Assembly (NCBI GenBank): GCA_964541085.1
Contig: CAZIPA010000001.1
Coordinates: 1 to 64,000, forward strand
Direction: 5' to 3'
From: UBA4644 sp964541085
GTDB lineage: Bacteria > Bacillota > Clostridia > Oscillospirales > Butyricicoccaceae
DNA length: 64,000 bases
Every line of letters begins with the position of its first letter. The first letter of the stretch is position 1. A model generated the notes under the pieces. It made no database searches and had not been told where the DNA came from. It was given only the letters and a program-made list of their open reading frames with translations. The translations under genes and the position numbers were made by a program. Shown one piece after another: positions 15,277 through 23,813 of this stretch.

Positions 15277-16269
15277 TTGCAAAGCTATCGACGCGCTTTG
15301 GCGCTGCTTCTGTCCGCAGCCACGCTGCTCACCGCCTGCCCGGCTCTGGCCGGTCTGGAGGAAACACCGGCGGAGGAAACCCCCATCGAGGATGTGTTTG
15401 AAACCATCTTTGACGGCGATGCGGACCCTGTTGACCCGGAAGAGCCCCTCTTCCCGGAGCCCCTTTTCCCGGCCGAGGAGGACACCGCCTTCTATCCGGA
15501 GGAGCGTCCCCATGAGGATGCCGTCTGGGTCAGCTACAATGGCCAGCTGATGGAGCTTTCCACCTGTGCCATGGTCATCGGCAGCACCACCTATGTGCCC
15601 ATCCGTGACTTTTTTGAATCGCTGGGCTGCACGGTGGAGTGGAACGATGAAGAGAAAAACATTACCGTCACCCGCGGTGCGGAGCTGGAGGCCGTTTTTG
15701 AGCTGAACAGCCGTCTGGCCCGGGCCAACAGCCGCTGCTGGTATATGGATCAGCCCTGTACCGCATGGAACGGCTCTGCCATGATTCCCGTCCGTGCCGC
15801 CGCGAAAATCTTCAATGCGGAGGTGGTCTGGGACAGCGAAAATCAGGCCGTGACCCTGACAGGCAGCGGCTTGCTGGAATGCGGAGCCACCTATTATGCG
15901 GACGAGGCGGAAACCCTGCTGTGGCTGGCACGGATTATCTATCATGAATCCGGCAATCAGCCGCTGGACGGCAAGGTGGCCGTGGGCAATGTGGTGATGA
16001 ATCGGGTGAACAATTCCCTGTTCCCCAACACGGTGTATGAGGTCATTTATGACAATCGCACCGGCGTACAGTTTTTGAAGCAGTCCGACACCAAGATTTT
16101 CCGTGAGCCCAACGAAGAAAGCTGGGTGGCGGCAAAACTGGTGCTGGAGGGCTATGTGACCGCTCCCGGCTGTCTCTATTTCGCCTCTGTGCGGAAGATC
16201 AACAGCTGCTGGGCCGCCAAACACCGCACCTATTTCGGCACCATCGGCGCTCACGCCTTCTGGCAGTGA
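15277..16269 (+). CDS. Secreted cell wall hydrolase, SleB family, with copper amine oxidase-like N-domain
   Basis: Exported protein of 330 residues. The TTG at 15277 (GAGG ten bases before) gives a clean signal peptide, QSYRRALALLLSAATLL and on to PALA; upstream in-frame starts lie on the promoter. After an acidic Pro-rich linker (about 27-75), a copper-amine-oxidase N-terminal-like domain spans about 80-195 (TYVPIRDFFESLGCTVEWN, then AMIPVRAAAKIF). A SleB/Hydrolase_2 domain follows (about 205-330), with the catalytic Glu in YHESGNQPLDGKVAVGNVV. Such enzymes are lytic transglycosylases of spore cortex or vegetative wall. CAO-N domains are wall or protein interaction modules. The YkvT type is the nearest match. 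Confidence 0.88.
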   Translation: MQSYRRALALLLSAATLLTACPALAGLEETPAEETPIEDVFETIFDGDADPVDPEEPLFPEPLFPAEEDTAFYPEERPHEDAVWVSYNGQLMELSTCAMVIGSTTYVPIRDFFESLGCTVEWNDEEKNITVTRGAELEAVFELNSRLARANSRCWYMDQPCTAWNGSAMIPVRAAAKIFNAEVVWDSENQAVTLTGSGLLECGATYYADEAETLLWLARIIYHESGNQPLDGKVAVGNVVMNRVNNSLFPNTVYEVIYDNRTGVQFLKQSDTKIFREPNEESWVAAKLVLEGYVTAPGCLYFASVRKINSCWAAKHRTYFGTIGAHAFWQ

Positions 16270-16305
16270 GTTCCCCTTCTGTAACCCCCTGATTTGTAAC
16301 CGAAG

Positions 16306-16340
16306 AGCACCCGGACACATCGTTCGGGTGCTTTTGTTTT
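16306..16340 (+). terminator. Terminator of the SleB-type gene
   Basis: AGCACCCG and CGGGTGCT form the stem; TTTTGTTTT follows. Confidence 0.8.
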
Positions 16341-16351
16341 CCCGGTGATAA

Positions 16352-16380
16352 TAAAAGAAGCGCCTGAGCTTCAGGCGCTT
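16352..16380 (-). terminator. Terminator of the PpiC gene
   Basis: Near-perfect AAGCGCCTGA / TCAGGCGCTT hairpin with a tiny loop, followed on the minus strand by CTTTTATT. Confidence 0.8.
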
Positions 16381-16412
16381 CTGCTGTATTTTTGCTGTAA
16401 TTCTTGTGCTGT

Positions 16413-17687
16413 TTATTTCGAGGCCAGCTCCATCCGCTGGGTGAAGACGATGGCATCGCTGTGGATCTCCGGTGCGGCATCCGCCAGCAGCCCATCCAGC
16501 CACTGGGTATATTTCTCCTGAGCGGCAGTCTGGTTGGGATCGTTATAGGCCGTCTCGCTCTCCCCCACAAAGTACATGATATGAGAACCGTAGGAGGTCT
16601 GCACGATGCCATGGTCGCCGGGCTGACGCTCTTCCGCAAAGCACCAGTCGTTAAACTCCGTCACCATCTGGCCAGGCTGCACATCGCTGTACAGGCCGCC
16701 GTTGTTCACAGAGCCGGGGTCGCCAGAATAGGTTCCGGCCATTTCCGCAAACTTTTCCTCCGAGGGATCGGCCAAAAACTCCTGATACAGCTCCTCTGCC
16801 CGCTTCTGAGCGGCGTCCGCATCGGGAATGTCGCTGCCCTCTTCCGGCATAATGAGGATGTGCCGCACATTGATGCAGTAATCCATCTCTGCCGCCGGAT
16901 CATACACCTCGTCATAGAACTGCTGATACCGGGAAGTGGCATAGCTGCTGGCCAGCGCAGACCGGCCCAGATATTCGCCATAGCTGGCCGCATCCGAGCT
17001 GGGGTCAAAAATGGAATGGAGATAGCCGTCCGGCGTACCGTAGCCATTTTCCCCGGCATAGTCCTCCAGAGAGGCCATGGTTTCCTCCACATAATTGGCA
17101 TCCTCGCCGGTGAGCTGATAGCCGTCCTTCTCCGCCGCGGCGCAGATGAGCTCGGTCTGGAGCCAGTTGGTGGCGGCCATTTCCGTGAAATAGTCGTTCC
17201 AGGTCTGAGTCTCGCTGTAGCTCTGCTGGTCGAAGGGGGTGCTCATGCTGAGATAATAGGCCAGATAATCGCCGTAGCTGCTGTAAAAGCTGAAGAACAT
17301 ATCCCAATAATAGTACTGGAAGAGCTGATTGCTCAGCTGCACGCCCTGATATTCTGCCACGATGTTGGCAGCGCCGGGCGTCTCCAAGCCGTAAAGTCCG
17401 TTGTTGGCCGCCGGATTGGAAACCGCCTGCAAGCCATTGTTGGCCGCACTGCTGCCCGCTTCTCCATCTGTGGAAGCATTGGCGTTATCTCCGGACTCGC
17501 CTGTGGGCTCCTGCTGAGAAAGCTGACCCTCGTTCGGGGTATCCTGGTCATTCTGGAGCACGGACAGACCGAACACGGCCAGCACCAGCACCAGTACGAT
17601 GGCGATGACCGGCAGCATACGGCTGCTCTTCCGGCCGGTTTCCGCCTTGTCATCCATCTTCCAGTCGTGGGATTGATCCTGATTCAT
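16413..17687 (-). CDS. Membrane-anchored parvulin-type peptidyl-prolyl isomerase
   Basis: Foldase of 424 residues that should act on secreted proteins at the outer face of the membrane. A short cytosolic head is followed by one membrane segment (about 25-45), a low-complexity Asn/Ala/Ser/Glu linker (about 48-100), a SurA/PrsA-like helical region (about 110-280) and a parvulin domain (about 285-400). The last begins INVRHILIMPEE and contains GDPGSVNNGGLY and SYGSHIMYF. Unlike PrsA it uses a transmembrane anchor instead of a lipobox. The start is the ATG at 17687, five bases after AGGAGG. It is monocistronic. Confidence 0.88.
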   Translation of the reverse strand: MNQDQSHDWKMDDKAETGRKSSRMLPVIAIVLVLVLAVFGLSVLQNDQDTPNEGQLSQQEPTGESGDNANASTDGEAGSSAANNGLQAVSNPAANNGLYGLETPGAANIVAEYQGVQLSNQLFQYYYWDMFFSFYSSYGDYLAYYLSMSTPFDQQSYSETQTWNDYFTEMAATNWLQTELICAAAEKDGYQLTGEDANYVEETMASLEDYAGENGYGTPDGYLHSIFDPSSDAASYGEYLGRSALASSYATSRYQQFYDEVYDPAAEMDYCINVRHILIMPEEGSDIPDADAAQKRAEELYQEFLADPSEEKFAEMAGTYSGDPGSVNNGGLYSDVQPGQMVTEFNDWCFAEERQPGDHGIVQTSYGSHIMYFVGESETAYNDPNQTAAQEKYTQWLDGLLADAAPEIHSDAIVFTQRMELASK

Positions 17688-17754
17688 ACATATACCTCCT
17701 GTCTTTTGCTCCATGTATCATATCATACCCGCACCCGGATTGCAAATAAAACCG

Positions 17755-17795
17755 GAAAAGAAAAGGCCTGCGGCGCACTTTCAGCAGCCGCAGGC
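17755..17795 (-). terminator. Terminator of the amino acid permease
   Basis: GCCTGCGGC and GCCGCAGGC form a nine-base stem; CTTTTCTTTTCC follows on the minus strand. Confidence 0.75.
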
Positions 17796-17819
17796 GGGAG
17801 ATTCGATTCAAAAATGCTT

Positions 17820-19208
17820 TCAGGCCTTCTTCTTCCGGTTCAGCAGCGCACCCACCGCCATAAAGACGGCGAACACGATCAGATACCAGACGCAGGCAAT
17901 GCCGTGGCCCAGAATGCAGGCCACCACCATGAAGATGGAGCCGCAGATGGCCAGAATGGGCAGCACATAGCGCCGCACCACCGACTGATCCTTCTGCTTG
18001 CGGATCCACTGGATAAAGATGGGCAGATACATGGCGTAGATGGTGATGATGGGCAGCTCGCTGGAGTCAAACACAAAGGCACCCTTCCAGGTACCGGCCA
18101 GATTGGACAGGTAGAAATACAGTCCCCAGAAGCCGCACATCAGCAGACCGACCACGGAGGAATTGTGGGCCATATTGGTCTGGGGGTCCACCTGAGAAAA
18201 GACCTCCGGCGCGGGGCCTTCCCGGCGGGCTGCCAGAGAATACATACCGCGGACGCAGCCCAGCATCAGGCCGTTCATGGTGCCCAGGCAGGAAATGGCC
18301 ACGAACAGGTTGAGCACATTGCCAAAGACCGGCCCGAAGATGTTCAGGAACGCCACAGTGGAGCCCTCCTGAATCAGGGCCTCGTTGGAAGCGCCGCCGG
18401 CCACGCCGATGTAATAGAACAGATAGGTTGCCATGATAATCAGGCCGCCGATAATCAAAGCCCTGGGCAGATTCCGCTTGGAATCCTTCAGCTCGGCGTT
18501 GATGGAGGTGGCGATGATCCAGCCCTCATAGGCAAAGGCCGTGGCGCACACGGCAGCAAACAGCGGGTTGCCCACCACTTCATAGCCCAGAGCGGGATTG
18601 GTGAAGTTCTGGGTCAGCTGACCGGTGCTCAGGCCGTAGATAATGCCCACCACTGCCATCAGCGTCAGGGGGATAAACTTGATAATGGTGGTGCTGGTTT
18701 GCAGCTTGCCCGCCAGCTTGGGAGACAGGGCATTCACCGCATAGCCGCAGCACAGATAGAACATCATCAGCACCATGCATTCCGGGCCGACCACACAGCC
18801 GCCCTCCGCTGCCGGAATCAGCAGCGGCAGATCGGGATTGACAGAGGTCAGGAACACCAGCGTATACCGGGCAGAAAGCCAGGCCAGCACAGAGGTCAGC
18901 GTAGGATAATAGATGGTGGTCAAAAACCAGCCAATCATATAGCCATACTTGGGGCCTACCGTTGCCTCCGCATAGTCCACGATGCCGTTGACCCGCTCAT
19001 ATTTCTGAGACATGGTGGCAAAGGTCAGTACGCATACCAGCATAATGATACCGCCGATCAGCCATGCCAGAATGCCCAGAGGCATATTTCCGCCGGTCTT
19101 TTCCAGAATCACCTGTGCCTTGAAGAAGACACCGGAGCCAATGACGATGCCCACCACCATACAGATAGCCGTGAACAGGCCGTATTTTCGTTCCAGTTTG
19201 TTGTCCAT
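17820..19208 (-). CDS. APC superfamily amino acid permease
   Basis: Polytopic transporter of 462 residues with about twelve hydrophobic segments. TM1 has the substrate-loop motif GIVIGSGVFF, and TM6 has AFAYEGWIIATS. Both fit LAT/APC amino acid transporters (YfnA- and SteT-like), usually antiporters or proton symporters. Substrate cannot be read from the sequence. Start is the ATG at 19208 after GAGGGGTCTGC; an upstream extension lies in the leader. It has its own promoter 64 bases upstream and a terminator. The 373-base gap to the next gene otherwise holds only the divergent regulatory region. Confidence 0.9.
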   Translation of the reverse strand: MDNKLERKYGLFTAICMVVGIVIGSGVFFKAQVILEKTGGNMPLGILAWLIGGIIMLVCVLTFATMSQKYERVNGIVDYAEATVGPKYGYMIGWFLTTIYYPTLTSVLAWLSARYTLVFLTSVNPDLPLLIPAAEGGCVVGPECMVLMMFYLCCGYAVNALSPKLAGKLQTSTTIIKFIPLTLMAVVGIIYGLSTGQLTQNFTNPALGYEVVGNPLFAAVCATAFAYEGWIIATSINAELKDSKRNLPRALIIGGLIIMATYLFYYIGVAGGASNEALIQEGSTVAFLNIFGPVFGNVLNLFVAISCLGTMNGLMLGCVRGMYSLAARREGPAPEVFSQVDPQTNMAHNSSVVGLLMCGFWGLYFYLSNLAGTWKGAFVFDSSELPIITIYAMYLPIFIQWIRKQKDQSVVRRYVLPILAICGSIFMVVACILGHGIACVWYLIVFAVFMAVGALLNRKKKA

Positions 19209-19271
19209 GCAGACCCCTCTTTCTTGTTTTTTCTGTTTTAACAGTTCGTTTACAGAGTGATAGTTAGCTTT

Positions 19272-19300
19272 ATCATAGAGATTCCCGGCGAAAAAGTCAA
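19272..19300 (-). promoter_or_regulatory. Promoter of the amino acid permease
   Basis: TTGACT, 17 bases, TATGAT on the minus strand. Confidence 0.8.
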
Positions 19301-19502
19301 GGAAAATCCGCCAAAAAATCCGTCCGATGCCCAAAATTTATGGATAAACCCCGCACCCGTTTTTTCAATTTGTACAACCTGTATCAAAATTCTGTAATAT
19401 TCTGTAAAAACTTCAGTGCTTTTTTGCTTTGCCTTTTTACCCTGCCTTTTCCTGTCTCTTTTCTTTTTTCCCGCCGTGCCCTTTCGGGGGGCTTGACGGA
19501 TG

Positions 19503-19511
19503 TGGTATACT
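19503..19511 (+). promoter_or_regulatory. Extended -10 promoter of the COG0523 pair
   Basis: TGG-TATACT matches an extended -10. No good -35 is placed 17 bases upstream; TTGACG at 19493 is far too close. This suggests an activator-dependent or extended -10 promoter. I do not see a clear Zur box. Confidence 0.5.
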
Positions 19512-19581
19512 ATTGTTATGGGGTGCGTTTTGCCCTCATGCCGCTTTGCAGAACAAAATTGAAAATAAAGGAAGGCATCGT

Positions 19582-20781
19582 ATGACCAAGATTGACATTT
19601 TCTCCGGCTTTCTGGGTGCGGGAAAAACCACGCTCATCAAAAAACTGATTCAGGAAGCCTATCAGGGACAGCAGCTGGTGCTCATCGAAAACGAGTTCGG
19701 TGAGATCGGCATCGACGGCGGCTTTTTGCAGGACGCCGGCATCAACATCACAGAAATGAACTCCGGCTGCATCTGCTGCAGTCTGGTGGGCGATTTCGGC
19801 AAGGCCCTGCGGCAGGTGATGGAGCAGTATCATCCCGACCGCATCCTCATCGAGCCCTCCGGTGTGGGCAAGCTGTCCGATGTGATCCGTGCCGTGGAAA
19901 ATCTGGACATGGAGGACGCCGTCCTCAACGGCTTTACCACCGTGGCCGACGCAGGCAAGTGCAAGATGTATATGAAAAACTTCGGTGAGTTTTTCAATGA
20001 CCAGATCGAACACGCCAGTTCCATCGTTCTCAGCCGTACCGGCGGCATGAAGGAGCAGAAGCTGAACGAAGTGGTGGCGCTGCTGCGGGAGCACAATGCC
20101 GTTGCCTCCATCATCACCACCCCCTGGGATCAGCTCAGCGGCCAGCAGATTCTGGAAACCATGGAGCAGAAGAACACGCTCCAGGCCGAGCTGAAGCAGC
20201 TGGCGCTGGAAACCGCCCGTCTCCATGAGGAGGAAGAGGACGAGGACGAATGCTGCTGCGGCCATCATCACCATGACCATGACCACGAAGAGGGCTGCTG
20301 CCATCATCATGACCACGACCATGAGCATGAACATGAGCATGAGCATGAACATGAGCATGAGCATGAGCATGAGCATGAACATGAGCACGAACACCATCAT
20401 GACCATGAAGACGGCGAATGCTGCTGCGGCCACCATCATCACGACCACGATGAGCACGAACATGAGCATGACGGGCATGAGCATCATCATCACCATCATC
20501 ACCACGCCGACGAGGTCTTTATCAGCTGGGGCGTGGAGACACCCAAAAAGTTCACCGTGGACGAAATCGAGGACATTCTCAGCCAGCTGAACGGCGGCAT
20601 TTTCGGTGCTGTGCTCCGTGCCAAGGGCATTGTGGAGGCGCAGGACGGCCAGTGGATTCACTTTGACTTTGTGCCCGGAGAGCCCAATGTGCGCTATGGC
20701 GCTGCCGCCACCATCGGCCGCCTGTGCGTTATCGGCGCAAAGCTGGACGAGGCCGGTCTGAAGGACCTGTTCCAGGTGTAA
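19582..20781 (+). CDS. COG0523 (CobW/P47K) GTPase with a long His-rich metal-binding tract
   Basis: Metallochaperone-type G3E GTPase of 399 residues. Walker A is GFLGAGKTT (residue about 9), the metal-binding motif is CICC (about 57-60), and EPSGVGK marks the switch region. The usual NKxD base-recognition motif is replaced by SRTGG. Residues about 223-311 form a huge His/Glu/Asp/Cys tract with repeated CCCGHHHH and CCHHH blocks, twelve Glu-His pairs and a run of eight His. It sits between the GTPase and the C-terminal CobW domain (about 313-399). Such tracts store or deliver Zn, Ni or Co. ATG at 19582 follows AAAGGAAGG. The next gene begins three bases after the stop, so the two GTPases act together. 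Confidence 0.9.
   Translation: MTKIDIFSGFLGAGKTTLIKKLIQEAYQGQQLVLIENEFGEIGIDGGFLQDAGINITEMNSGCICCSLVGDFGKALRQVMEQYHPDRILIEPSGVGKLSDVIRAVENLDMEDAVLNGFTTVADAGKCKMYMKNFGEFFNDQIEHASSIVLSRTGGMKEQKLNEVVALLREHNAVASIITTPWDQLSGQQILETMEQKNTLQAELKQLALETARLHEEEEDEDECCCGHHHHDHDHEEGCCHHHDHDHEHEHEHEHEHEHEHEHEHEHEHEHHHDHEDGECCCGHHHHDHDEHEHEHDGHEHHHHHHHHADEVFISWGVETPKKFTVDEIEDILSQLNGGIFGAVLRAKGIVEAQDGQWIHFDFVPGEPNVRYGAAATIGRLCVIGAKLDEAGLKDLFQV
20323..20394 (+). repeat. GAGCAT hexanucleotide tandem repeat in coding sequence
   Basis: Twelve in-frame six-base units (GAG or GAA followed by CAT or CAC) encode Glu-His pairs within the metal-binding tract. The near-identity of units makes it liable to slipped-strand length change in steps of two residues. 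Confidence 0.9.
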
Positions 20782-20784
20782 CCC

Positions 20785-21726
20785 ATGGAGCTTCCCGTTT
20801 ATCTGTTTACCGGCTTTCTGGAGGCCGGCAAGACCCGCTTCATTCAGGAGACGCTGGAGGACGAGCGCTTCAACGCCGGAGAGCGCACCCTGCTGCTGCT
20901 GTGTGAGGAGGGCGTGGAGGAATACGCACCGGAGGAATTTTCCGGCAAAAATGTGTTCATTGAGGTGCTGGAAAGCAGCGAACAGCTGAATGCCGACTAT
21001 CTGGCCAAGCTGCAAATGGCCCACGGCGCCGAGCGCTGTGTGGTGGAATACAACGGTATGTGGCTGCTGGACGACCTCTATCAGAATATGCCCGAGGACT
21101 GGGTGATCTATCAGGAAATCTGCTTTGCGGATGCCAACACCTTTTTCAGCTACAACGCCAATATGCGCCAGCTGATGGTGGACAAGCTTAAAAGCTGTGA
21201 AATGGTGGTGCTCAACCGGGCAAAGCCCGATCTGGACAAGCAGGAGGTTCACAAAATCATCCGTGCCGTCAGCCGCCGCGCGGAGATCGCCTATGAAGGT
21301 GCCGACGGCGAAGTGGTCTATGACGACATCGAGGATCCCCTGCCCTTTGATCTGGAAGCGCCGGTGGTGCGCATTGAAGATCAGGATTATGCCGTCTGGT
21401 ATCGGGACATCTCCGAGGAGATGAAAAAATACGGCGGCAAGACCCTGTGCTTCAAGGGCATGGTGGTTTGCAGCCCCAAGCTGCCCAAAAACACCTTCCT
21501 CTGCGGCCGCTATCTCATGACCTGCTGTGAGGCGGACATTGCCTACACCGGTCTGGCCTGTCAGTGGAATCAGGCGGACACGCTGGCCAGCAAGCAATGG
21601 GTCACGGTGACGGCCACCGTCAGCGTCAAGTTCAGTCCGGTTTACGGCAAGCGTGGCCCGGTGCTTCAGGTACAGTCGGTGGAGCCTGCTCTGCCGCCGG
21701 AGCAGGAAGTGGCCACCTTCTATTGA
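20785..21726 (+). CDS. CobW-like GTPase fused to a YcgQ/DUF1980-type domain
   Basis: Two-part protein of 313 residues. The N-terminal half is a G3E GTPase relative: MELPVYLFTGFLEAGKTRFI has a Walker A, and VVLNRAKPD stands where the base-recognition motif should be. It lacks the CxCC metal motif. The C-terminal half (about 210-300) matches the cytosolic-face domain of YcgQ proteins (TIGR03943): FKGMVVCSPKLPKNTFLCGR, then YLMTCCEADIAYTGLACQW, then QWVTVTATV. YcgQ normally pairs with the permease YcgR, and COG0523 proteins are often their neighbours. Here the two functions are fused and no permease is adjacent. A metal delivery or sensing role is inferred. Confidence 0.8.
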   Translation: MELPVYLFTGFLEAGKTRFIQETLEDERFNAGERTLLLLCEEGVEEYAPEEFSGKNVFIEVLESSEQLNADYLAKLQMAHGAERCVVEYNGMWLLDDLYQNMPEDWVIYQEICFADANTFFSYNANMRQLMVDKLKSCEMVVLNRAKPDLDKQEVHKIIRAVSRRAEIAYEGADGEVVYDDIEDPLPFDLEAPVVRIEDQDYAVWYRDISEEMKKYGGKTLCFKGMVVCSPKLPKNTFLCGRYLMTCCEADIAYTGLACQWNQADTLASKQWVTVTATVSVKFSPVYGKRGPVLQVQSVEPALPPEQEVATFY

Positions 21727-21746
21727 TAACCGATCTCCGAATACAG

Positions 21747-21797
21747 AAATCCCCTGCGCACATGGAAACGGTGCGCAGGGGACACTTTTATTTTTCC
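21747..21797. terminator. Convergent terminator
   Basis: CCCCTGCGCAC and GTGCGCAGGGG form an eleven-base stem, then ACACTTTTATTTTT. It lies between the GTPase pair and the convergent arc operon. Confidence 0.85.
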
Positions 21798-21802
21798 GTA
21801 AT

Positions 21803-22744
21803 TTATGCCGTAATGACCGTGCCGGCCAGACCTTCCAGCGCGGCGTTGGCCTTTTCCGGAGAGGTGATGATGCACTTTCTGCCGGGACGAGCCTCTACAA
21901 AGCGCACAGCGGCCTCCACCTTGGGCAGCATGGAACCGGCGGCAAACTCCTTCCGGCTCATATATTCCCGGGCCTGCGCCGCAGTCATATGGGGCAGTCC
22001 CTGCTGCTCCGGCGTACCAAAGTGCAGACAGCACTGCTCCACCGCCGTCAGCATCAGGAAGATATCCGCATCCAGATCCTGCGCCAGCCGTTCAGAGGCC
22101 AAATCCTTATCAATGACGGCTGCGATGCCGTTCAGATCGCCGTCCTCATCCCGATACACCGGCACACCGCCGCCGCCCACGGCGATTACGGTATGGCCCG
22201 CTGCCATCAGGTCACGAATGGCATCCAGCTCCACGATCTCCAGCGGTCTGGGAGAGGCCACCACTCTGCGCCAGCCCCGGCCGGCATCCTCCTTCATCAC
22301 ATAGCCCCGCTCCCGGGTGAGACGCTGGGCCTCTTCCTGGCTGCAAAAGGCACCGATGGGCTTGGTGGGATTGGCAAATCCGGGATCCGCCGGATCCACC
22401 ACCACCTGGGTCACCACTGCCACAGGCGTACAGGGGCTGCCCTTCAGCCGCATGGCCCGCTGCAAACCCTGGGTCATGTGATAGCCCAGCATTCCCTGGC
22501 TCATGGCGCCGCACACATCAAAGGGCATACAGGGAGTCACATCTGCCGATGCTTCATTTTGCAGCACAATGCCGCCCACCTGCGGGCCGTTGCCGTGGGT
22601 CATGACCACCTGATAGCCCCGGCCGATCATGTCCGCAATTTGCAGAGCGGTATTGTCAATGATGGAAAGCTGCGTTTTTGCATCCGCCAGCTTGCCGCCG
22701 ATGGTCAGCGCATTGCCGCCCAGCGCAATTACAATCGTTTCCAA
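21803..22744 (-). CDS. arcC: Carbamate kinase
   Basis: Cytosolic enzyme of 313 residues that makes ATP from carbamoyl phosphate and ADP, the last step of the arginine deiminase pathway. Signatures are IALGGNAL at the N-terminus, THGNGPQVG, VDPADPGFANPTKPIG, IAVGGGGVPV and the Lys-containing AAVIDKDLAS. The start is TTG at 22744, eight bases after GGAGG and matching the family N-terminus (usually VIALGGNAL). It is the last gene of arcA-arcB-arcC. Confidence 0.96.
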   Translation of the reverse strand: METIVIALGGNALTIGGKLADAKTQLSIIDNTALQIADMIGRGYQVVMTHGNGPQVGGIVLQNEASADVTPCMPFDVCGAMSQGMLGYHMTQGLQRAMRLKGSPCTPVAVVTQVVVDPADPGFANPTKPIGAFCSQEEAQRLTRERGYVMKEDAGRGWRRVVASPRPLEIVELDAIRDLMAAGHTVIAVGGGGVPVYRDEDGDLNGIAAVIDKDLASERLAQDLDADIFLMLTAVEQCCLHFGTPEQQGLPHMTAAQAREYMSRKEFAAGSMLPKVEAAVRFVEARPGRKCIITSPEKANAALEGLAGTVITA

Positions 22745-22761
22745 AGCCTTGTCCTCCGTCC

Positions 22762-23757
22762 TTACACATTGCCGATGGTAGCCACCAGCACGGCCTTGAT
22801 GGTATGCATCCGGTTTTCCGCCTCATCAAAGACCCGGCTCCGGGAGGACAGGAACACCTCGTCCGTCACCTCACGGATATCATAGCCCAGTTCCTTCTGG
22901 CTTCTGGCCATGGTGGTCTCAAAGTCGTGGAAGGAAGGCAGGCAGTGGAGGAAGATGCAGTCGGGATTTTCCGTGGCAGCCATCACATCGCCGGTGACAC
23001 GATAGGGGGTCAGCTGCTGCACCCGCTGGGGAATCTGATCCTCTTCACCCATGGAAGCCCAGATGTCGGTATACAGTGCGTCCGCACCCTTCAGCAGGGT
23101 GATATCCTCGCCAAATTCAATCTTCGCACCGGTTTCCGCCGCCACACTGCGGCAATATTCCACCACATCCGCTGCCGGAGCCAGCGCCGCGGGGCCCCAG
23201 CCCACATAGTGCATACCCAGCTTGGCGCAGATATACATCAGGCAATAGGCCACATTGTTCCGGGTGTCGCCGCAGAAGGCCAGCTTGCACTGATTCAGCG
23301 GCTTCGTGGTGTTTTCCATCAGGGTCAGAATGTCCGCCAGCGCCTGGGTGGGATGATCCACATCGGTCAGTCCGTTCCACACGGGCACACCGGAATGACG
23401 GGCCAGTCCCTCGACCACGCTCTGGTCATAGCCACGGTACTCGATGCCGTCATAAAAGCGGCCCAGCACCTTTGCCGTATCGGCCATGCTCTCCTTTTTG
23501 CCCATCTGAGAGGACTTGGAATCCAGGAAGGTCACTCCTGCGCCCTCATCCATGGCTGCGACTTCAAAGGCACAGCGGGTACGGGTGGATGTTTTTTCAA
23601 ACAGCAGCACGATGTTTTTTCCCTGCAAAAGATTGCCGCGGATACCGGCACGCTTTTTGCTTTTCAGGTCAGCGGCCAGCTTCAGCAGGTAGCGGATTTC
23701 CTCCGGGGTAAAGTCCTTCAGTGTCAAAAAAGAACGGCCTTTCAGATTTACGGGCAT
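22762..23757 (-). CDS. arcB: Ornithine carbamoyltransferase, catabolic
   Basis: Enzyme of 331 residues that here most likely splits citrulline with phosphate to ornithine and carbamoyl phosphate. Motifs: STRTR (carbamoyl-phosphate site), HPTQALAD, DVWASMG-like DIWASMGEE, and HCLP near the C-terminus. The context between arginine deiminase and carbamate kinase indicates the catabolic role, although the sequence alone could be argF. ATG follows AGGAGGAAATTACCC; 17 bases separate it from arcC. Confidence 0.95.
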   Translation of the reverse strand: MPVNLKGRSFLTLKDFTPEEIRYLLKLAADLKSKKRAGIRGNLLQGKNIVLLFEKTSTRTRCAFEVAAMDEGAGVTFLDSKSSQMGKKESMADTAKVLGRFYDGIEYRGYDQSVVEGLARHSGVPVWNGLTDVDHPTQALADILTLMENTTKPLNQCKLAFCGDTRNNVAYCLMYICAKLGMHYVGWGPAALAPAADVVEYCRSVAAETGAKIEFGEDITLLKGADALYTDIWASMGEEDQIPQRVQQLTPYRVTGDVMAATENPDCIFLHCLPSFHDFETTMARSQKELGYDIREVTDEVFLSSRSRVFDEAENRMHTIKAVLVATIGNV

Positions 23758-23813
23758 GGGTAATTTCCTCCTTCAGTATTTTTCGACAAATTTAATACAA
23801 TTTGTATTCAATT

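Noticed and set aside
16404..19241. 945-codon plus-strand frame spanning two genes
   Set aside because: Antisense shadow across the PpiC and permease genes and the terminator between them; translation is His/Gln-rich without any domain.
20250..20520. Repeat array resembling a CRISPR
   Set aside because: Units are six bases, in frame and coding for His-rich protein; no spacers and no cas genes.
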